DNA of 64,000 bases from Cranoglanis bouderius (Eukaryota > Chordata > Actinopteri > Siluriformes > Cranoglanididae): positions 3,580,754 through 3,644,753 of the forward strand of contig CM042566.1 in NCBI GenBank assembly GCA_023630585.1, read 5' to 3'. How positions within the stretch are numbered: the stretch's first letter is position 1; each line of letters opens with the position of its first letter. Made by a program: the position numbers and the translations under genes. Positions 60,506-64,000 of this stretch are shown in pieces. The notes beneath the pieces were generated by a model, which worked only from the letters and a program-made list of their open reading frames with translations, ran no database searches and was not told the origin of the DNA.

Positions 60506-61952
60506 GTGAGTCCGTCATACACTCTACATAGGCTCTCTCATTGAGGAATTAATGCTGATGCCTTCAGTGATGTGTAACGTCATCTGTTTGTCATAATTAA
60601 ATGTCACATTGCAGGAAAACTTATACAGCCATGAAAGATTAGACTTAAATAATAAAGCTGAATAAAGAAATATGAAGTAGATTAATATAGCAGAGCGTAT
60701 TAATCACAAGTATGCTACACAACCTGCTTTTTAAACAATCGTACCAGGTGTAGAACAGAGGAAAATGCGTTACCCTATACTAAAAATATACCTAAAACTA
60801 GTGTTAGGACCCAAACACAGATCAGTATGCATAGAGTCAGTGTGTTATTTATTTTTAAAAAGATTTATTTAATCCTTGCGTGTAATTTTGTGTTTATTTT
60901 ATACGATTATTTTATTGCCTGGTCTCGTGAAGGGTGCCAATAATCATACAAGAGTTTACACAAGAAATTTGGGATTCATGAAAATCCTGTAAATTCAGAA
61001 AAACCTACTCGTGCTCCCGAGTGTGGGTAAATCTACGCATTAAAAGACTAAGTAATGTAAACCTCCACTTGATCAACTTTAAATCATATCATTTGCATGG
61101 ATTGCTGCACTTTTATATCTGGAATATACTGTCGAGTTTAAATTGCTTATTTTTATTACATTTACAGCAATCAGCTGATGGAAGATTTAGCACTTGTTTA
61201 TTATTATTAATATTAATATTATTATTATTATTATTATATATTATTACATCTTTTTATAGACATAGAAGTGTGTCAAAATAACTTCCACTTCAGCCTTTCA
61301 GGCTTTACCCTGATTACTCATTTTGTGCTCCCATCTGTCTGTGCACTTGACCTTTTATGGAGTTTTGTGGGTGTCACTATATGCAAATGAGCTGTGTCAG
61401 GAGTGCGGTTTGCACTTTATTTGTGATCAACATACACAAACGTGTATGAAGAAATTCAGTTTTTTCCAAAACTGTTGCAAATCCGGGAGAAAATTTTAGC
61501 TCGGTTTGGCTTTACACAAACTTTACACAGAACTTTACTGAAAGAATGATAAATAATTCTCATTTTTTGTGAATACATTCCTTTTTTTTTTCTTTTTTTT
61601 TTTTTTTGGCAGCAAGTCCACTCAGGTAAAAACCTATAAACTCTATCTAGCCAAATAACGTAATGACACAATTAATGTGGAATTAATTTTACCATTCATT
61701 ATACCTGCTGTTTCTTGTTATTTAAAGTCCATGTCTTTGGCATCTACGTAGTTTTTCAGAAAGTTCAGAGCTGCACTTAACCGATTGCATATTGTTTGAG
61801 ATGCATGGTTGTTACGAAAGGTTTTAAATAGTGATTGGATTGGAAGCAGTCCAATCTGGAAACTCTGATTGCTACATAACCCCCTCCTGTGTCTGAGAGA
61901 ATGTGACAGCTTTGTACCAAACACACAGCACAGAGAACCACCATCTGTCCTG

Positions 61953-61994
<42 letters not shown>

Positions 61995-62900
61995 ATGCAC
62001 ATGAGGAATGTGTGTCCGTCACTGCAGCAGCGCTGCTCATGTGTCTTGACATGCAATTCTTTTAAATTGTGACAGCCGCTCTCCCGATTCAGTCTCACCC
62101 TGCAACCCCTTTAATATTAAATTTCTCCACAAACATGAAATAAAATAATCTTGAATATCTAAGGCACACTATTAACTGACATTAACAATATTTACAGGGA
62201 ATTATTAAAATCTTACAATTACTCACCAGGTTCTTATCATCTGCTGTGCCACAGTCCGGCATGATGAACTCGTGATGAAATTGATGCGGCAAAAAATGTC
62301 TCGCATTAAATGAAATTTAAATGAAAATGACGCTAGTCAGTTAGCTAAGTGTAACTAAACTGACCAATCTCACATATAGGATTTCCTTTAAGCCTAAATT
62401 TATGATTACAATTCAAATACAATGAGCACTGCACCCATTTTATTCTATTTCTACCATATTGTGTGGTGTATTGTCTTATAACCAGTGGTGACAGCACAGC
62501 TGCTGTGTGCAACCAGTCACACAAATTATAGACTCTCTCTGTCTGCTAGTGAACGTTTTCCAGCACGCAGCGTGCAGCGGTAGTATAAACAGCTCCATTC
62601 CCCAGTACAGGGTGCAAATGTGACATGTGGAGTGGGTTAAAATGGGTGCATAAGAGCAGTCAGACAGACACTTTACAGTAGTGAGGATCACTGAAGAGGG
62701 GTTTTATTCTCACCTAATTATACAGCGCACTCGCTAGCTATTAGACTTAGCCATGCATCATCCTGTCAGCCTTTGGAAACAGGCCAGTGCATTAGCGGAT
62801 GCAATATTGGCAATATCATGCAATATAGAGGTGTTATGTATTTTTAGACAAATACAGGTATTATTGAATGATATATATACTCTATATCTACTGTATATAC
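60506..62900. other. dbndd1 intron 3, no exon found
   Basis: Searched by eye for the family's C-terminal exon without success. Contains (TTA)n near 61200-61245, T-runs at 61581-61607 and (GT)n at 61957-61991. Confidence 0.4.
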
Positions 62901-63059
62901 AGTGTGGCCCACAGACCACTTTAAAAAATTTGGATTACTTTCAATTTAAAACTGGAAATAAACAGAAAGTTCAAAACAAATTAAACAAAGAAAGTAAATG
63001 TTCAATATTCAATATTCAGAATTTTACACTATTCCTAGGTCACTATTTAAATTTAGGCA

Positions 63060-63300
63060 ATTTTTGTAAAATTGACCACTGACCTCCTTTGTGCAAAAGG
63101 TCAGATTTTCCTCGAGACTTTTCCCTTTTATTCAAGCATGTGTTCAGACGACACTCCAATGGATTTGATCTAACACGGATCATCAGGTGTTGCACAAACC
63201 TGTGAAGTCCATTCAAGAGTGCACAATGTCATTAAAGCAAAAGGGAGATGTACGAAATGCTACGAAACTGTGAGATTCATGTAAATATTTTTAAGATTCA
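63060..63300 (-). repeat. Interspersed repeat, copy 2 (partner of 27119-27445)
   Basis: The reverse complement aligns with 27280-27440 through TTGCTTTAATGACATTGTGC, GATCAAATCCATTGG and GAGGAAAATCTGACCTTTT. Confidence 0.65.
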
Positions 63301-63455
63301 ACCCTTCACTCACGTCATTGGTGCTAATATCATTTGTAATGAAAATCTTTGATACATAGCTGTACATAATTTTTGATGAGGACAATATTTCTTTATTTTC
63401 TTTCTTCCCTTTTGCTTTTTTTCTCTGTTTTCCTTGCTTAGGGGTGGCTTTAACA

Positions 63456-63457
<2 letters not shown>

Positions 63458-63539
<82 letters not shown>
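63458..63539. repeat. (AT)n microsatellite
   Basis: About 40 AT units. Confidence 0.95.
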
Positions 63540-64000
63540 CAAACAAAAGAACAAAATTCTTATTGTTCTCTGAAGAGGGGGTGGTGATGAGTTTAAAAAC
63601 TAAATTAAACAAATAAAGAATTTATAGAGGCTTATGCCTTGTTTATTAAAATGATAATCATCATAAAATTGTAATATCACAATAGTTTAGAAAACTGAGC
63701 CCTGTACTCTGTGAGTCCTGGCTTTATCTCTACCTCTCCTATTTCATCCATCTTTGTGCTTAAATTTCGACCCGTCATCCCCAGACTAAACAACGGCGTC
63801 TGCACTAATGTAGCGTGTTTCCTTCCTTCATGAGAAACCAGATGCATCTGTAATGAGCCTGGAGAAATGTGGCAGCTCCTGACTGCACAGGTGCAAGTGC
63901 AGAAGAGGAGGAGAACGAGGAAGAGGAGGATGAAGCTGGGCAATGAAGCCAAACACGGCCTACACACTGCGCACTTCAGATGGTTTTATTGGAACAGTGA
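63540..64000. other. dbndd1 intron, window end
   Basis: 63800-63990 is GC-richer and unique, with an AGGAGGAG-type purine stretch. It could be a conserved element. It does not encode the expected dbndd1 C-terminus. Confidence 0.3.

Noticed and set aside
63677..63967. 96-codon minus-strand ORF with a hydrophobic stretch as a possible membrane protein
   Set aside because: The hydrophobic run is the antisense of an AGGAGGAG purine stretch. No signal-like start context or homology.
60506..64000. Last coding exon of dbndd1 inside the window
   Set aside because: No segment after an AG in the required phase resembles the family C-terminus, so it is taken to lie beyond 64000.

Overview
The window is vertebrate nuclear DNA, almost certainly from a teleost fish. 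It is AT-rich and intron-rich, with very many (CA)n, (AT)n, (GA)n and (TAGA)n microsatellites, Tc1/mariner-type fragments and tRNA-derived SINEs. A foldback repeat built around a GGAAGGAGTCTCCAGTGTCA core occurs about ten times. I associate it with catfish (Siluriformes) genomes; that is recollection, not proof. No bacterial, CRISPR or phage-like content is present.

Four protein-coding genes can be read exon by exon. foxf1 (+, 21009-23446) is a complete two-exon forkhead gene. mthfsd (-, 40249-30805) has eight coding exons plus an unusual second copy of one of them. gas8/drc4 (-, 50098-42387) is complete in eleven coding exons. dbndd1 (+, from 51823) has three exons in the window and its last exon lies beyond base 64000. 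foxf1 and mthfsd are a conserved vertebrate pair (human 16q24.1), and gas8 and dbndd1 are a conserved head-to-head pair (human 16q24.3). Here the two pairs are adjacent, no foxc2 or foxl1 lies between them, and a perfect 15-base CTCF core motif sits at the junction.

Layout: 1-20.5 kb is a gene desert upstream of foxf1. It holds several unique, GC-richer blocks (candidate enhancers), two degenerate satellites (2.1-3.3 and 10.1-10.6 kb, rich in CACGTG), a TTATAA-rich minisatellite (4.3-5.1 kb) and long (AT)n tracts. From 20.5 to 24.6 kb is foxf1 with its promoter and probable 3' UTR. From 24.6 to 30.7 kb is repeat-rich spacer. From 30.7 to 40.4 kb is mthfsd, with a 600-bp segment duplicated from 29.0 kb into one intron. 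From 42.2 to 50.3 kb is gas8, and from 51.8 kb to the end is dbndd1.

The genes do not form one pathway. foxf1 encodes a mesenchymal transcription factor downstream of Hedgehog. mthfsd encodes an MTHFS-like protein with an RRM. gas8 encodes a nexin-dynein regulatory complex subunit of motile cilia. dbndd1 encodes a dysbindin-domain protein. The most interesting observation is in mthfsd: two tandem, homologous, equal-length (114 nt), phase-0 exons separated by a 48-nt in-frame intron. The upstream copy has a (UG)15 tract in place of a polypyrimidine tract. This is the architecture expected of mutually exclusive exons.
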